Source: Heliocidaris tuberculata (lineage: Eukaryota; Echinodermata; Echinoidea; Camarodonta; Echinometridae). Taken from it: a stretch of 64,000 bases of DNA. The DNA lies in NCBI GenBank assembly GCA_025618425.1, contig CM046837.1, positions 20,301,303-20,365,302 on the forward strand, given 5' to 3'. The position numbers were made by a program, and so were the translations under genes. The notes below the pieces were generated by a model that ran no database searches, had not been told where the DNA came from, and worked only from the letters and a program-made list of their open reading frames with translations. Shown here piece after piece: positions 10,593 to 22,870 of the stretch. Position 1 is the first letter of the stretch. Each line of letters starts with the position of its first letter.

Positions 10593-12640
10593 AGGACGAC
10601 AAGGATGTAGTCATCTTTATATATATAAACAAGATCTACTGATTTTTGTAGTATTTTTTAATCACTTGATCTACCTAGCTTACTGTTGTTTTGTGAAGGT
10701 GAGGTGGATTGCAGGTAGCATAGCATGTACACTTCTGCTTCATACTTTTGCATGCCAACATTTGCTGCCAACATCAGCTTAAATTTCATGCTGTACTATG
10801 AGTGCAACTTACTCAGGACACTGTCACTATCCTCACATCTGAGCTTGAGACAGCGAAGTCTTTGTCTTGTCTACCATATCAGCCACAGCTTCTCACTGCC
10901 CTGCAATAGCATTGAATGGGATACATTGTAGAGAAACCAGTTCATAAGGAGGCATATACATGTATATATAGGGAGAGAGAGAGAGAGGGGGGGGGGGGAA
11001 TTTACTTTTATAACATGCTTATGGAAGCAGTGTACATTCATTTTAAAGAGAGGAAGGGTACGGTTTTTGCTTAATTTTTAGAACTTGCAGATAAGGTGTA
11101 ATGAAAATTTGACTGTGATGTAGGAAGGAAAGGACAACATGAAGAACTTACACAGTATAAAAACATCTATCTGTGAAAAGCCTTCGGGCATAAATATAGA
11201 CTAAGACCACATACTGGAAAAAAGTTAAAGTGATCAATATAGACCAACATGTAGGGCCTAGATTATGGGTCACCTGATATTTGCTCTGACAGCACTTGTT
11301 AAAGGCTCTATTTCATCAAAATATAGGGTTAGTCTTAAGTTGCAATATTTTTTTTTCATTTATTAGTCTTAGGGTTAAGGTTAGGTTTAGTAATTGGCCC
11401 AGGATTAAAGAATGGAATGAATTACCAGTCCACTGTGCTTTATTTCAATATTCTCTGGCAGGAAGAGGCTGTCTTTGTGAGGTAAGGGGCAGACTAAAAC
11501 CTCAATGCCACTGAGGGTCTCTCAACAGGAATCCTTCTTTCTCGAGTCATTCCTGGAAAAGAATAACAATGACTTCAATGATATTTATGTTACATCATAA
11601 ACATTCTAAAGAAAGGACGAAGACAATAACATCATTTAATATTTCAGTTGTCTTCTTCAAATATGAATTTGTCAGCAAAAACATTGATATTTATTTCAAA
11701 TGCATTTAATGTAGCTATGCCACAACAACAACAACAACAACAAAAAATAACTGGACTGAAATGGTTAATAAATTAGAAATAAGTCAAAGGTAAAAATAAA
11801 ATGATTTAACAATTACTTCCCAAATAATTTTTGTTGAATAGGCTATCAGATTTTCGGATGTTGAATGAACACACCAAAAATCTAATGAACTTCTTTTTTC
11901 TTTTCTTGTCAGATTTTTTTTTTCAGTATTCCACCCCTACCCTTATTTTTGCTAAATCCTGTAGCCACCCCTGATTTGATTCCCATCTCCCTCCAATTAG
12001 GCTTTCATCCCAGTTATTTAAACATTTCCTTTTAAATGACAAATTAAACAAAAAATTAAAGGCAGATATGTTTACCTGCTCCCACAGCGGTCTGCTTTCT
12101 CCAACAACACATTCTTGTTTCAAGCACAAACTCAGAGAAGACAAGCATTTGGTGCAGCAGGTCTTTCAGTACATTTTCCTGTAAAAAAAAAGAGTAGAAC
12201 GTGAGTTATGAGAATTGGAAAAAAAGAACATTATTAGTCACAGACGAGCATTTGGATGTATTAGTAACCATGCTAATTGAACCTGATTTTGCAAGAACAT
12301 AAATTTATTTTAAAAAAATTGAAGGTTAAAACTTAACAAAAATCTAACGCGCAGTCTGTTTAAGCCTTCGCTTGTACAATTATGTATAAACTTGGGAGGG
12401 TGAGGTACAATTTCATTGTTTGTCCCAGACGACACAATTCCTAGATGTGCCCAAGTGATAAAATTACAGCTCAGTTTCTTAATCTAAATGATCTAGACCG
12501 TCTCTAACAGTTCGGTCCTTCAAATTAAGGAAACACAAAATAAACGTATTATGAAAGCAAAAACTTTTGATCATGTTCATGATTATTCTTGCAATGTTAT
12601 TGTCTGACAAACAGATCAAGGCAAAGCCCCCCCCCAAAAA
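10593..12640. other. Unplaced intergenic DNA
   Basis: This stretch contains a GA/G microsatellite near 10975-11000, a (CAA)n run near 11728-11744 and several short open frames without domains. No gene, RNA or element boundary is recognised. Confidence 0.5.
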
Positions 12641-12654
12641 AAAAGGGGGGGGGG

Positions 12655-12926
12655 TAACCTCGCTAGTCATAAGGACCGCTATTTATAAGGACCACTTATT
12701 CATAAGGACCGCTATCCATAACGCATGACTAAATGAATAGCGGTTTTCTGCGAATAGCGGTCCTTCTGAATAGCGAGCGAACCGTAGACAAATTACCTCG
12801 CTATTCATAAGGACATCCATTCGTAAGGACCACTATTCATAACTACTCATAAGAACCGCTATTCATAACGCGTGTTAAATGAATAGCGGTTTTCTATGAA
12901 AAGCGGTTCTTATGAATAGCGAGCGG
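12655..12926. repeat. Two tandem hairpins built on CTATTCATAAGGACCG
   Basis: Unit 1 (about 12655-12780) and unit 2 (about 12794-12926) each begin ACCTCGCTATTCATAAGGAC-like and end with the reverse complement GTCCTTATGAATAGCGAGCG-like, so each is self-complementary. Within each unit the short motif CATAAGGACC or its complement recurs about five times. The central part is AACGCRTG followed by AAATGAATAGCGGTTTTCT. This is a duplicated foldback or a small palindromic satellite. Confidence 0.75.
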
Positions 12927-12959
12927 ACCCCCCAAAAAGAGCTACATGCCATACCCATA

Positions 12960-14650
12960 CAGTAGACCAATTATTATGGCTACATTGTGTGTGAATTTAT
13001 TTTAGAATATCAAAGGTAACTAGATCCAACAGTTTAGGGGGGGGGGGGGTGGAGAGGACAAGTCAGTCAAGGCCAGGCTGTTATCAAATTGGCAAGGTGA
13101 TCACATTGATTTCCTGACATGACAAGTGACAACAACAGCATATTGTAAACAAGTTGTAAATTGCTGATTTTTTTTTAGATAGGACCCGAACTTCATACTA
13201 TTTTGACACTTCTGGTTTATTTGCAAAATCTACAGTTTCGATGTGTGGATTGAAATAAAACTGAAAATCAGACGACCAAATAGGGTTCTAAACATCGAAT
13301 GAAGACAAGGACTGATGCAAATATGTCCGGCACTAGCCCGGGCGCTACACACTAGCTTCCGCTATCGGCTCGTGCGTGCAGCTGCCCATGGCATTTGAGA
13401 ATCACTCCCTCACGACCTCTCATACTCACACTTCTTTACTTTTTACTACCGGAAAACATTTCCCCTATCAAAATATAGCACATAACTGACAATTGAAGAA
13501 TATTATTTTTGATATTAGGATATAAATATGACATGTACTTATGGGATTTTTTTTACGAAATTCGACTTGAAGCACAGAAGTTAGGATTCATCGTCGAAGA
13601 TGGTGACAAATAGACGTCGTCGAAGCAAAATTTTAAAATGAGCTAATGCGCATGCGCCAAGCTAACGCCAAGCCATAGGGCCAAGCTAATGTATCGATCA
13701 TTCAACAATCAAGTTGTTGTAAGTTGTTACAAGTTTTAAAACCGTTCTATTTATGACAAGTTACAACACCTGCACTAGCGTAGGCAGGGGGGGGGGGGGG
13801 GGGGGGAGGCAGGGGGCAGAGTGCCCCCGCACCCCCTCCGACAACTTTTGACAGGAAAAAAAATAATCTAGGTCTTTGAAATTTGGTGGGTATTTGTATT
13901 TATGTATTTGACAACTGTCAGCTAAATTTGGTAAAAAAAACAGCTGACGTCATCGCAAAAGTTATTGTGAAAAAACCTCAATTTACTATGCATTACATTA
14001 TATTGAATAATATGCTTTTTTTAATGGCGCCCTAATGGCAGTTGGCTCAAAATGACCGCAGTGAAATTCTCTTCTCAGGGATACCAAACACGATGCATGG
14101 TCTTACAGATATTTTTTTTTAGTAAATCGTGATTTAATGTCAGGTCATTATAAGCTGCACCTTTTCCGCCAATGCCTTACATGTATTGACTATGGGACAA
14201 ATCGGTTTTCCCGCTGTTTGCCACCTGAACGATCTTCCTTTGTCTTGAAATTTTGCAGGCACATTCTGGGTGGCCAAACTCAGGATATCTCGAAGCCGGA
14301 TTTTGAAAATTGGTCAAGCGTGACATTTAAGACGCCATTTTGAATTGTAAATCTATTATACATCACATGCTTCGATAGGAAAGTCATACGAAAATGAGAG
14401 TGGTCTAATAATTACGGCTATGAAATACTCTTTCCAAGGATACCAAATGCGGCACATAAAGAAACAGAGAGAGAGAGTCAAGTTAATAGCAACTGCATTC
14501 ATTTCAAAACTTGGCATTATCTTGCTAACGTTTCATTCAATACAACTGTACGTAAAGGGAATGTGAGGTGGAACGCTCCTTTTATCCAGATGAAATTTCA
14601 CTTGTCGACTTTATTATTCTCCTATTCTGTGCAAGTTTCTGTAAGAGCGT
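12960..14650. other. Unplaced DNA with G-rich tract
   Basis: No gene is recognised. A G-run (13788-13806) is followed by GCAGGGGGCAGAGTGCCCCCG, part of a common interspersed motif. AATGGCGCCC (about 14023) and GACGCCATTTTG (about 14330) resemble the GC-rich motif repeated at 39.7 and 44.4 kb. Confidence 0.45.
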
Positions 14651-15060
14651 CATCTAATGACAAAAACATTATAAACACAACAAAAGAAGTAACTCCCCCC
14701 TTAATCAAATTGGCGTAACTTCTTAACTAAAAGGCTGTGTCAACAGTACATTTTAGCATTTCTTGAGCGATTTTTAAAGTGTGCTCACTCAACCATGACA
14801 CGATGACAACCTCTAATGTTCACACAACATGTGATGATACATTTTGGTAAAAATATCTGGAGTTCCTTTTTTTTTTTCAATAAGCTGAATGGATTTTGCA
14901 ATTTCAAATTTAGGAGGGTTGATTTTTTTTTTTTTTTGGGGGGGGGGGATTTTTTTTTAATTGTGCTCACCGAACCATAATATTGAGAAAAGTATCGGGA
15001 TAGGTGTGAGGGGGTCAAGCGATGGATGATAAACAACAACAACACATAGACAGTGCTGTA

Positions 15061-15190
15061 GGACTCGAGTCTGGACTCGGACTCAAGACCGGTCTCGAGT
15101 CCCTATTTCTCGGGACTTGGACTCGGACTCGGACTCGGACTCGGACTCGAGCCACAAGGACTCGGTCTCGGACTCGGACTTGACCAATGG
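15061..15190. repeat. GGACTC hexamer array (left arm)
   Basis: The core is (GGACTC)n with CTCGAGTC palindromes, next to CAGTGCTGTA. A matching array lies at 25359-25505 next to the inverted CAGTGCTGTA. Arrays on both arms are written GGACTC on the plus strand, so the hexamer block is not mirrored although its flanks are. Confidence 0.85.
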
Positions 15191-15300
15191 TGACTTATGA
15201 CTCGGGAGAAAATCGGGCCGAGACCGGCAACGAGACCGGTAATTTTTTCCTTTTTCTGCTTTTAATTTTAGCTCCAAAAATTACCCCAATTAAGGCACGC

Positions 15301-15332
<32 letters not shown>

Positions 15333-15447
15333 GCTATTTTCGCGCACCTTTCTCGATTGAGCGGTATTTTGAACATGAACTTAACATCGATCGCCGTTAC
15401 CGTACGAGAATGTGCCCAAATAGACGTTAAGATTAGTTGTTTTATGC

Positions 15448-15715
15448 TCGTATGTAGAGCCCACAAATGTAAAAATCAACCACAAATGTAAAATAACCAC
15501 AAATGTAAAAACATTGCACCCGCAAATGTCAAAATAACCACAAATGTCATAACATGTCAACCACAAGTGTAAAAATAACCACAAATGTGAAAAAAATCGC
15601 CCACTAATGTAAAAATATGTTTAACCACAAATGTTAAAACATTTCGCCTACAAATGTAAAAATTTCCATTTTTTACCACAAATGTAAAAACTCATTGCTT
15701 GCATAATGCACCTAT
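15448..15715. repeat. CCACAAATGT minisatellite (left arm)
   Basis: About eleven copies of AACCACAAATGTAAAAAT-like units occur, with one-base variants such as CGCAAATGTC. The order of variants is the same as in the inverted array at 23860-24103. Each unit carries AACCACA, which matches the RUNX-family core, though base composition alone could produce it. Confidence 0.85.
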
Positions 15716-15734
15716 GTAAGATCAGTTATTATAA

Positions 15735-16170
15735 TAGTAAATTGCCACTTAGTCTAATGCGACTGGGTCTAATAGCCAAATGGTCTAACATCATTCGGTC
15801 TAACAACGATTCGTCCATCACCAATTCGTCTAATCAACATTTCGTCTATAGCCAATTCGTCTAAACATTACTTGATCTAATAATCAGTTCGTCTAATGTT
15901 CACTTGCTCCAGTATCTATTTCTGCTAAAACCAGTTGGTCTAATCATCATTTCGTCTAATAGCCATTTTGTCTAAACCCAGTTGGTCTATCACCCAAATC
16001 GTCTAATCATCATTACGTCTAATTATCGTCATAGTTACATAGGTTTATTGCCACTTGGTCTACAGCCAGTTGGTCTAATAGTCAATTGGTCTAACATCAT
16101 CCGGTCTAATATCAGTTGATCTAATACCCATTTGGTCTATTACTACAGACAAAGAGGTTAGCCTGTCATA
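15735..16170. repeat. GTCTAAT minisatellite, 17-18 bp units (left arm)
   Basis: About 25 units of the form TTNGTCTAATANCCA occur. Specific variants (for example TCACTTGCTCCAGTATC) recur at the mirrored site in the right arm at 23270-23850, showing the array was inverted as a block and not expanded independently. Confidence 0.85.
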
Positions 16171-16560
16171 GTTATATATACACTGCATGGGCCGTGGAAC
16201 CGGGCCCCGTGCGGGGGGGGGGGGGGGGGGGGGGGTAATGGGGCGGCAGCCCCTTCACTTTTTGAGTAGACACGTTTCATATAATTTTGTTTAATGATTC
16301 TGCACAGTATACATATTTCTAGAAGAGATCACATTTTAAAGATAATACATTGTAATAATGTTTGGGCGGGCGGTCGCTTTGCTAGCTTGCAAAATGTTGA
16401 AAAGGGTTTTTGGTACCCGGACAAGAGGCGTCAGTCCCCACTTCAAAAAACGTTCAATTTCCCTGCATTGTGGTACATGTAGTCTGTGGGCCACCGTAGA
16501 CCCACTTCCCCCCCCCCCCCCCCCCCTTAGGCACAATTTTTAGTGATGTTTTCCTTGTAG

Positions 16561-18070
16561 CTAGGACCCTCGGCTATCAGAATCTGCCTGTTTGCCATAG
16601 AGTTAGTGGTGGGTGTGCCACCAGGGCAGTTGCCATGGCAACATATCAAGGAAATATGGGAATTTACTAATATACCCAATATTTCTAGTTGAGAAATTTG
16701 AAAAATTACTGGTAAGCATCTAAATATATGTATTTTGAGCTTCCCGATTGATTGAAACCAAAATCTAGGTCATTTGAAGTCACGGTCATGTCAAAAATTG
16801 ACCGTAACTATGGAAACGGTACCATAGAAAGTGGACATTTTTGAAAAAAATCTAATCTTGTCAGTATAAAATAGACAGAGAGGTGTCTACACAATCTTAG
16901 ATTATATTTTTCTATTAGCTAGGACCCTCAGCTATCATAATCTGCCTGTTTTCCATAGAGTTCAAGGTGGGCGTGACTGCTAGGGCCGTTACTGGAATAT
17001 AGAAAATACCGTATATTTGTCATTTAACATCCTAAAATATATGGTAAGGATTCTAATATATGTATTTCAGGCTGCCCCACTGATTCCAACCACAATCTGA
17101 GTCATTTGAAGTCATGGGCGTGTCAAAAAAGGCCGTTGCTATGGAAACGGTCCCACAAAATGTTGATATTTGTGGAAAATATTATGATTAATCAATACAA
17201 AATGGAAAAAAAAACTGTCTGCACAATCGTAAATCATGCTTTTCTGAGAGCTAGGACCCTCAGCTCTCATATTCTTCCTGTTTGACATAAAGTTGGTAGT
17301 GGGCGTGACCACTAGGGTTGTTACCATGGTAACACACCAGGGATTTGAATTTTAGAAAATACCATATATCTGTAATTCATTATCACAAAATCAAATTGTA
17401 GCCATCTAACTATATGTATTTTGGGGTGCACGTTTGATTGCATTGGAAGTCACCTTCATGTCAAAAAATGGTTGTTGCTATAGAAACGGTATGGTGAAAT
17501 AGTAAATATTTGTGAAAAAATCTGTAACTTTTCAATACACTGTATAAAGTAAGGGTCTCCACAACCTGAAATGATGTTTTTTTCTGTTTGCTAGGACCCT
17601 GGGTATTATATCCTCCCTGACTGCCACAAAGTCGGATGTCGGCGACCACTCGGGTTGTTACCATGGTAATAAAATAGGAAATAACATACATCTGTAATTC
17701 AACAACGTGAAAATCCTTAGGCAGTTACATCTATTTCAAGCAGCCTGTTTGAGTGCAATTTTTTTTGGTGTGCTTTCGAGGTCACAGTCAGGTAAAACAA
17801 TTATAATTCTTATTATCGGTTTGGTCTCAAACTGACGATGATATGGTGGGTGTGAGCACCAGCACCATTACTGTGGCAACGCACCATCAAAATATTGGAA
17901 ATTGTTTGAAAATGACTTATATTTCTGTTTTAACTATAGAAAACACAAGATATTGGTCTAGATATACATATCATAAACTGCCTGAGTTATTGCAGTCATA
18001 ATCCAAATCATTTAAGGCCATAGTAATGTCAAAACAGGGTGGTCGCTATGGTAATATTATTATGAAAATT
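16561..18070 (+). repeat. X-box satellite, 330-360 bp units, left array
   Basis: Unit starts at CTAGGACCCT are 16561, 16919, 17251 and 17591, followed by a degenerate fifth. Each unit reads CTAGGACCCTCAGCTATCAT, then GGGYGTGACCACTAGGG, a palindrome such as GTTGCCATGGCAAC (16629-16642) or GTTACCATGGTAAC (17320-17333), a T-rich spacer, and a second palindrome such as GTTGCTATGGAAAC (17135-17148). These 14-mers fit the RFX X-box rule GTNRCC-N(0-3)-RGYAAC fully or nearly. The units are noncoding. The array begins after a poly(C) run and TTAGGCACAATTTT. Confidence 0.88.
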
Positions 18071-20140
18071 CAGAAATTGAAAAAAAAAGGGGACATATTT
18101 TTGTTATTACACAGCAGCAGTTATGTTGGAAACACATTTTCTCTCTGTTCGGATAGTTCCGGGCAAGATGTGGGTATCTGAGTTGATAATTGTGTTTGAA
18201 TTTGTGACCTTTGCAGTAAAAACAGTTGATCCTAACTAGTTAGCTGTACTTGAGTAGTTATGCTTCCACCTCTATGCCTTGTTGAGGCTTAATAGATGGA
18301 TTAACCTCCAGTCACAGAACCTAATGTATTCATAAGATGATAAACGTGTCGGTCTGTAGCTAAACCTGTCTACTTGCTGATAGCTGCCTGGAGGTTTTTA
18401 TGTTTGCTAGAAGGTATTCAAAAGAGCCACTGAGAAGGCCTGTGGTGCAATTGCAGCTCAGCATTCTCATGACTTGCATGATTAGGGTTACATGTATATT
18501 AGTCATGGACTTGATGTGTTGGGGACCATAATACCTTTAAGTTTACACATTAGTTGCCCTTACAGGTAAGCTGCAGCTCTCTTGGCTTTAAAAGAGATAT
18601 AGCCAATAGTTTGTGAGATGGTTCTTCTTGAACTATATCGCCTTAAGCATGGTTGGGGGATGGGGGTAGCGCAGTTTAGTGGCTAAGTCCATGATGTTGT
18701 GAAATTAGTGAACACCAGTGGGTTTGTCTATATATCTTTTAAAGCTTTAAGGCTTTCTGCACCCTTACTTGAACTGAGTATTCTCCTATTAAAACTTGAT
18801 TGACTTTCTTACAAGTCTGATATGGTGAGGCACTCTTATCTGGCTTGAATCACAGGCTGAGAAGGTCATGGTGAGGAATATTTTTAAATCTTGCTGGTGT
18901 TTGGTGTGGCACAATACAGTCAGAACTCAGGATGGAGATATAGGTGTCATCTACCTCCACCACTATGTTGGAAGAGAATACAATTTTTTGAAATGCTGGA
19001 GTAAGGTCTCTATGGTTTGGATGAAGATGATGAGTGAATCCTCACTTCACTTGAGAGGGAATTCAATTAAGTTAGTATAGTTCTGTATGTACTTCTGAAG
19101 TCTGTCAATGCCCTCTTGTATCTGTTCGTCATGATAAATCCGATGGGTAATCCTCAACCTCATCCAAAGTAGCTGGTATTGCTGCAAGAGGAATTCTGCT
19201 GAAAACGTTCCGTACCTCTATTCAAGGGATGCTCTCTAACTTCTGATTCCTAATGGCATCCATTTATAGAACCCCTTGCAGGGGGAAAGTGGAGTAGCTC
19301 TCAATCATGTCAACTGCGTGTGGACACTTGTGTACCTCACTTATCACTTCACAGATGACCGTGAAATGACCGTGAACTCAATACCGACACACTGCAGTTC
19401 GCAGCACAGACAGAAATTCATTTTATAAAAATAACATCATCACTAACATTATGTTTCGTGTTATAAAATCACAGAAATATGCCACTTTTTTCCGCCTTCG
19501 CAGCGATTATTTGGATATGATCATCGTCTTAAATGATTAACATTTTCAATGCAATCATTCAGGCTGCTTGCAATGGAGATATTTAGCATGTCTAGACTGT
19601 TATATTATTTTAAATGTTTAAACTACAACAATGCCACTTTCTGAAATGCCAATATTCTTACGGTGATGTTGGTGCTCACAGCCACAGTACAACACCTACC
19701 AATCAGTCAAAGTTATAGTAACAGATCCTGTGTAATACAAGAACACAGTAGATGAGAGTGTCTAAAAGTACAGTGGTATTGTTTCAATATTATATGAATT
19801 GGCTTATGCAGTGAATTTTCAGAAGCCATACATATCTATTTTAACATTTGCACCTTCGTTTGCCATAACAAGTATCCTACCAGGCCTCCAACCTGGAAAA
19901 TATTCTTGATCTGGATTTGAACCAATAGCAAAGTTACAAATTTATGAACTCAGGCACTTGTTTATGATAATTCATGATTCAGGAACATGAATATCCCTTT
20001 CTTCAAAAACAATATTCGCTTTCTTATTATGCTATTCATATTTTTATATGACTGTGACCTAAAATATCCCGGCTTTTGATTGCAATTCAAGGTGCAGCTT
20101 CATTTGTGTATAATTAGATGCCTACATTGTACTTCGTTAC
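18070..20140. other. Loop of the giant palindrome; no gene recognised
   Basis: This is single-copy-looking sequence between the arms. Open frames are short (the largest is 70 codons at 18868-19080) and carry no domain I know. It could hold the original passenger sequence of the element. Confidence 0.45.
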
Positions 20141-20147
20141 ATTACAA

Positions 20148-20390
20148 ATACATGGTGGAAGCACTGTGGTATATTAGTGAAGGCCTTTCACTCTCATACG
20201 AGGGGGTCTTGGATTCGATCCTTGATCGGTGCTTACATCCCTGGGCAAGGTATTTTGCCCACATTTGTTTCACTTGACCCAGATGTATGAAATGTGTACC
20301 GGGCAATGATTGACAGTTGCAAGGCAGTAATATTACTGATGTGGCTATCCTGGGTAAGTAAGATCAATTTATTATTATTTATTATTCTAA
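20148..20390 (+). mobile_element. tRNA-derived SINE
   Basis: The 5' part has RNA polymerase III promoter boxes at tRNA spacing: an A-box-like TGGTATATTAGTGAAGG (20167-20183) and a B box GGATTCGATCC (20211-20221). The body that follows (CCCTGGGCAAGGTATTTTGC, then CACTTGACCCAGATGTATGA) resembles SINE bodies I know from echinoderms. It ends in a TTATTATT tail (about 20369-20386). It cannot form a full tRNA cloverleaf, so it is not a tRNA gene. Confidence 0.72.
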
Positions 20391-20487
20391 AACTCTGATG
20401 TTTCTTGGTGCCTTACCATGGTATCTACTTTGACAGTCTCACCCACAACCAACTTTCTGGCGATTAGGAAGCTTTTGATTATAGCTG

Positions 20488-21945
20488 AGGGTCCTAGCTG
20501 ACAGAAAAACACCATTTCAGGCTGTACAGACACTTGTTCTTTGTTTTTTATTGATTAGTTACAGAAATATTAAAATTTTATCATACTGTTTCTATAGCAA
20601 CAGCCATATTTTTGACATGACGGTGACTTCCAATGACTCAGATTCTGCTTGCAATCAAACGGGCACCCCAAAATACATAGAGTTAGATGGTTACAATTTG
20701 TGTTTGTGATGTTGAATTACAAATATATGGTATTTTCTAAAATACAATTCCTTTGTGTGTTACCATGGTAACCACCCTAGTGGCCACGCCCACCCCCAAC
20801 TTTATGTCGAACAGGAAGAATATGAGAGCTGAGGGTCCTAGCTAACAGAAAAACATGATTTAAGATTGTGCAGACAGTTGTTTTTTATTTTGTATTGATA
20901 AATCATAGATATTTTCCAAAAATATCAGCATTTTGTGGGACCGTTTCCATAGCAACACCCTTTTTTACAGGCCCATGACTTCAAATTACTCAGATTGTGG
21001 TTGGAATCAGTTGGGAAGCTTGAAATACATCTATTAGGATCCTTGCCTTGTATTCCAGGTTGTTAAATACCAAATACATGGTATTATCTCAGATATCAGT
21101 ATTTCTTGATGTGTTACCATAGTAACAGCCCTAGCGGTCACACCCACCACCACCTTGATGTCAAACAGGCAGATTATGATAGCTGAGGGTCATAACTAAT
21201 ATAAAAACATTATTAAAGATTGTGCAAACACCTTTTTCTTTCTATTTTGTAATGGTTAGTTATAGATTTTTTTTTACAAATAACAGCTTTTTGTTGGACC
21301 GTTTCCATAGCAACGGCCTTTTTTGACACGCCCATGACTTTAAATGGCTCAGATTGTGGTTGGAATCAGTGGGGCAGCTTGAAATACACATATCAGGATT
21401 CTTACCATATATTTTATAGCTACTGAATTACAAATATACAGTATTTTCTGAAATTCAAGTGTATTTTGATGTGCTACCATAGTAACGGCCCAGAGGCCAC
21501 ACCCACCACCAACTGTACATCAAATCAGCAGATTATGATAGCTGAGGGTCCTAGCTAATAGAAAAACATACTTTAGGCTTGTGCAGACACCTTTTTGTCT
21601 ATTTCATATTGATAAGTTTAGAAATTTGTCAAAAATACCCGCTTTTTATGGTACCGTTTCCATAGTAACGGCCATTTTTGACATGATCATGACTTTAAAT
21701 GACTGTGATTATGGTTCCAATCGATTGGGCACCTTAACATACATATATTAGGATGCTTTCAAAGTATTTTTAGATTGGTGAATTAGAATTATATGACTTT
21801 TCCTAAAATTCACATTTTTCTTGATCCGTTACCATGGTAACGGCCCTGGTGGCCACACCCACCACCAACTTTATGGCAAACAAGCAGATTCTGATAGCTG
21901 AGGGTCCTAGCTAACAGAAAAACATCATTTAAAATTGTGCCTAAG
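20488..21945 (-). repeat. X-box satellite, right array (inverted)
   Basis: Reverse-complement units end at AGGGTCCTAG 20488-20497, 20832-20841, 21186-21195 (variant), 21545-21554 and 21901-21910, a period of 344-359 bp. X-box palindromes include GTTACCATGGTAAC (20759-20772 and 21828-21841), GTTACCATAGTAAC (21113-21126), GTTTCCATAGCAAC (20943-20956 and 21301-21314) and GTTTCCATAGTAAC (21656-21669). The array stops at AAAATTGTGCCTAA and a G-run, the mirror of the left array's start. Confidence 0.88.
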
Positions 21946-21959
21946 GGGGGGGGGGGGAG

Positions 21960-22870
21960 GACCTTTTCGGTTCCTGGCCCACGGACTATAATAATGATGA
22001 TAATAATGAATAGAAACAGAATGGCACAATGAGAGAGAGAGAGATTATGGGAGAATGAATATAAACAAGTAATATAAGGAAAGACGGAAGTGAAGTTTAA
22101 TCGATGTATATTGCAATACAATAAGGAGGATCGAAAGTTAATTGAGAAAAGGATAAAGACACAAGACGATTATAAACAAAAGGTCACTATAAAAACAGAA
22201 GAATAACATAACGAAATTAGAGATGTAAAGCAAAAAAAAAATAAAAAAATAAAAAAATAAAAAGAAAGAATAATGCAAAATAGGCAAGATGATAGAAAGA
22301 TCAACCAAGGAATAAAGAGCGAAAAAATTAGAGAGACGAAAAGAGAAGAGAAAGCTGATAGAATAAATAATATAAAAATTAACATACGGGAAGATGGAAG
22401 AGGTGATAGAAGGAATTAGATAATAACACAACTAAAGGAAAGATGGAAAAATGAAAGGATAAAAGCAAGGAATAACATAACGAAAGATAGAGAAATGATA
22501 GAAGGATAAATATATACATAAGAGAAGATAGCGAAATAAATCAAAGGATAAAAACAAAATAACAAATGCAAAATGCAATAAAACAATAATTGAAAATTCA
22601 TTAAAATATTAATTGATTAATCAATCAGTCAATTAATTCACTTGAAAATTGATTAAACACATGTAATCAATTCATGCCATACTCCATCAGGTCACTTTTT
22701 TTTCTCCTCTTTTTACCCCCCCCCCCAAAAAAAAAAAAAAAAAAAAATAGTTAACATACAATTACTGCAAAAAAAGTTCGAAAATTTCGGGCATTGCGCC
22801 GAACCGAGACCTGACTGTTTAGTCAAAGCCCCCTAGAGTAGTATTGTTGGGGGAAAACAAGAAATTTGCC
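21960..22870. other. Insertion specific to the right arm, purine-rich low complexity
   Basis: This has no counterpart in the left arm. It contains (ATA/ATG)n, a GA-run and about 600 bp of A/G-rich plus strand whose minus-strand frames (22138-22431, 21810-22121) are rich in Phe, Ile and Ser purely from composition. It includes a C-run/A-run near 22717-22747. Confidence 0.55.

Noticed and set aside
11370..11392. Interstitial telomere repeat (TTAGGG)
   Set aside because: Only one TTAGGG with degenerate neighbours; no array.
15448..15715. CRISPR array
   Set aside because: Units are direct, have no unique spacers of constant length, and the context is eukaryotic.
20167..20235. Functional tRNA gene
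   Set aside because: The A and B boxes are there but no cloverleaf with acceptor pairing can be drawn; it continues into a SINE body.
22138..22601. Multi-pass membrane protein frames on the minus strand
   Set aside because: Purine-rich low-complexity DNA gives Phe/Ile/Ser frames in two registers; no start, splice or domain signal.
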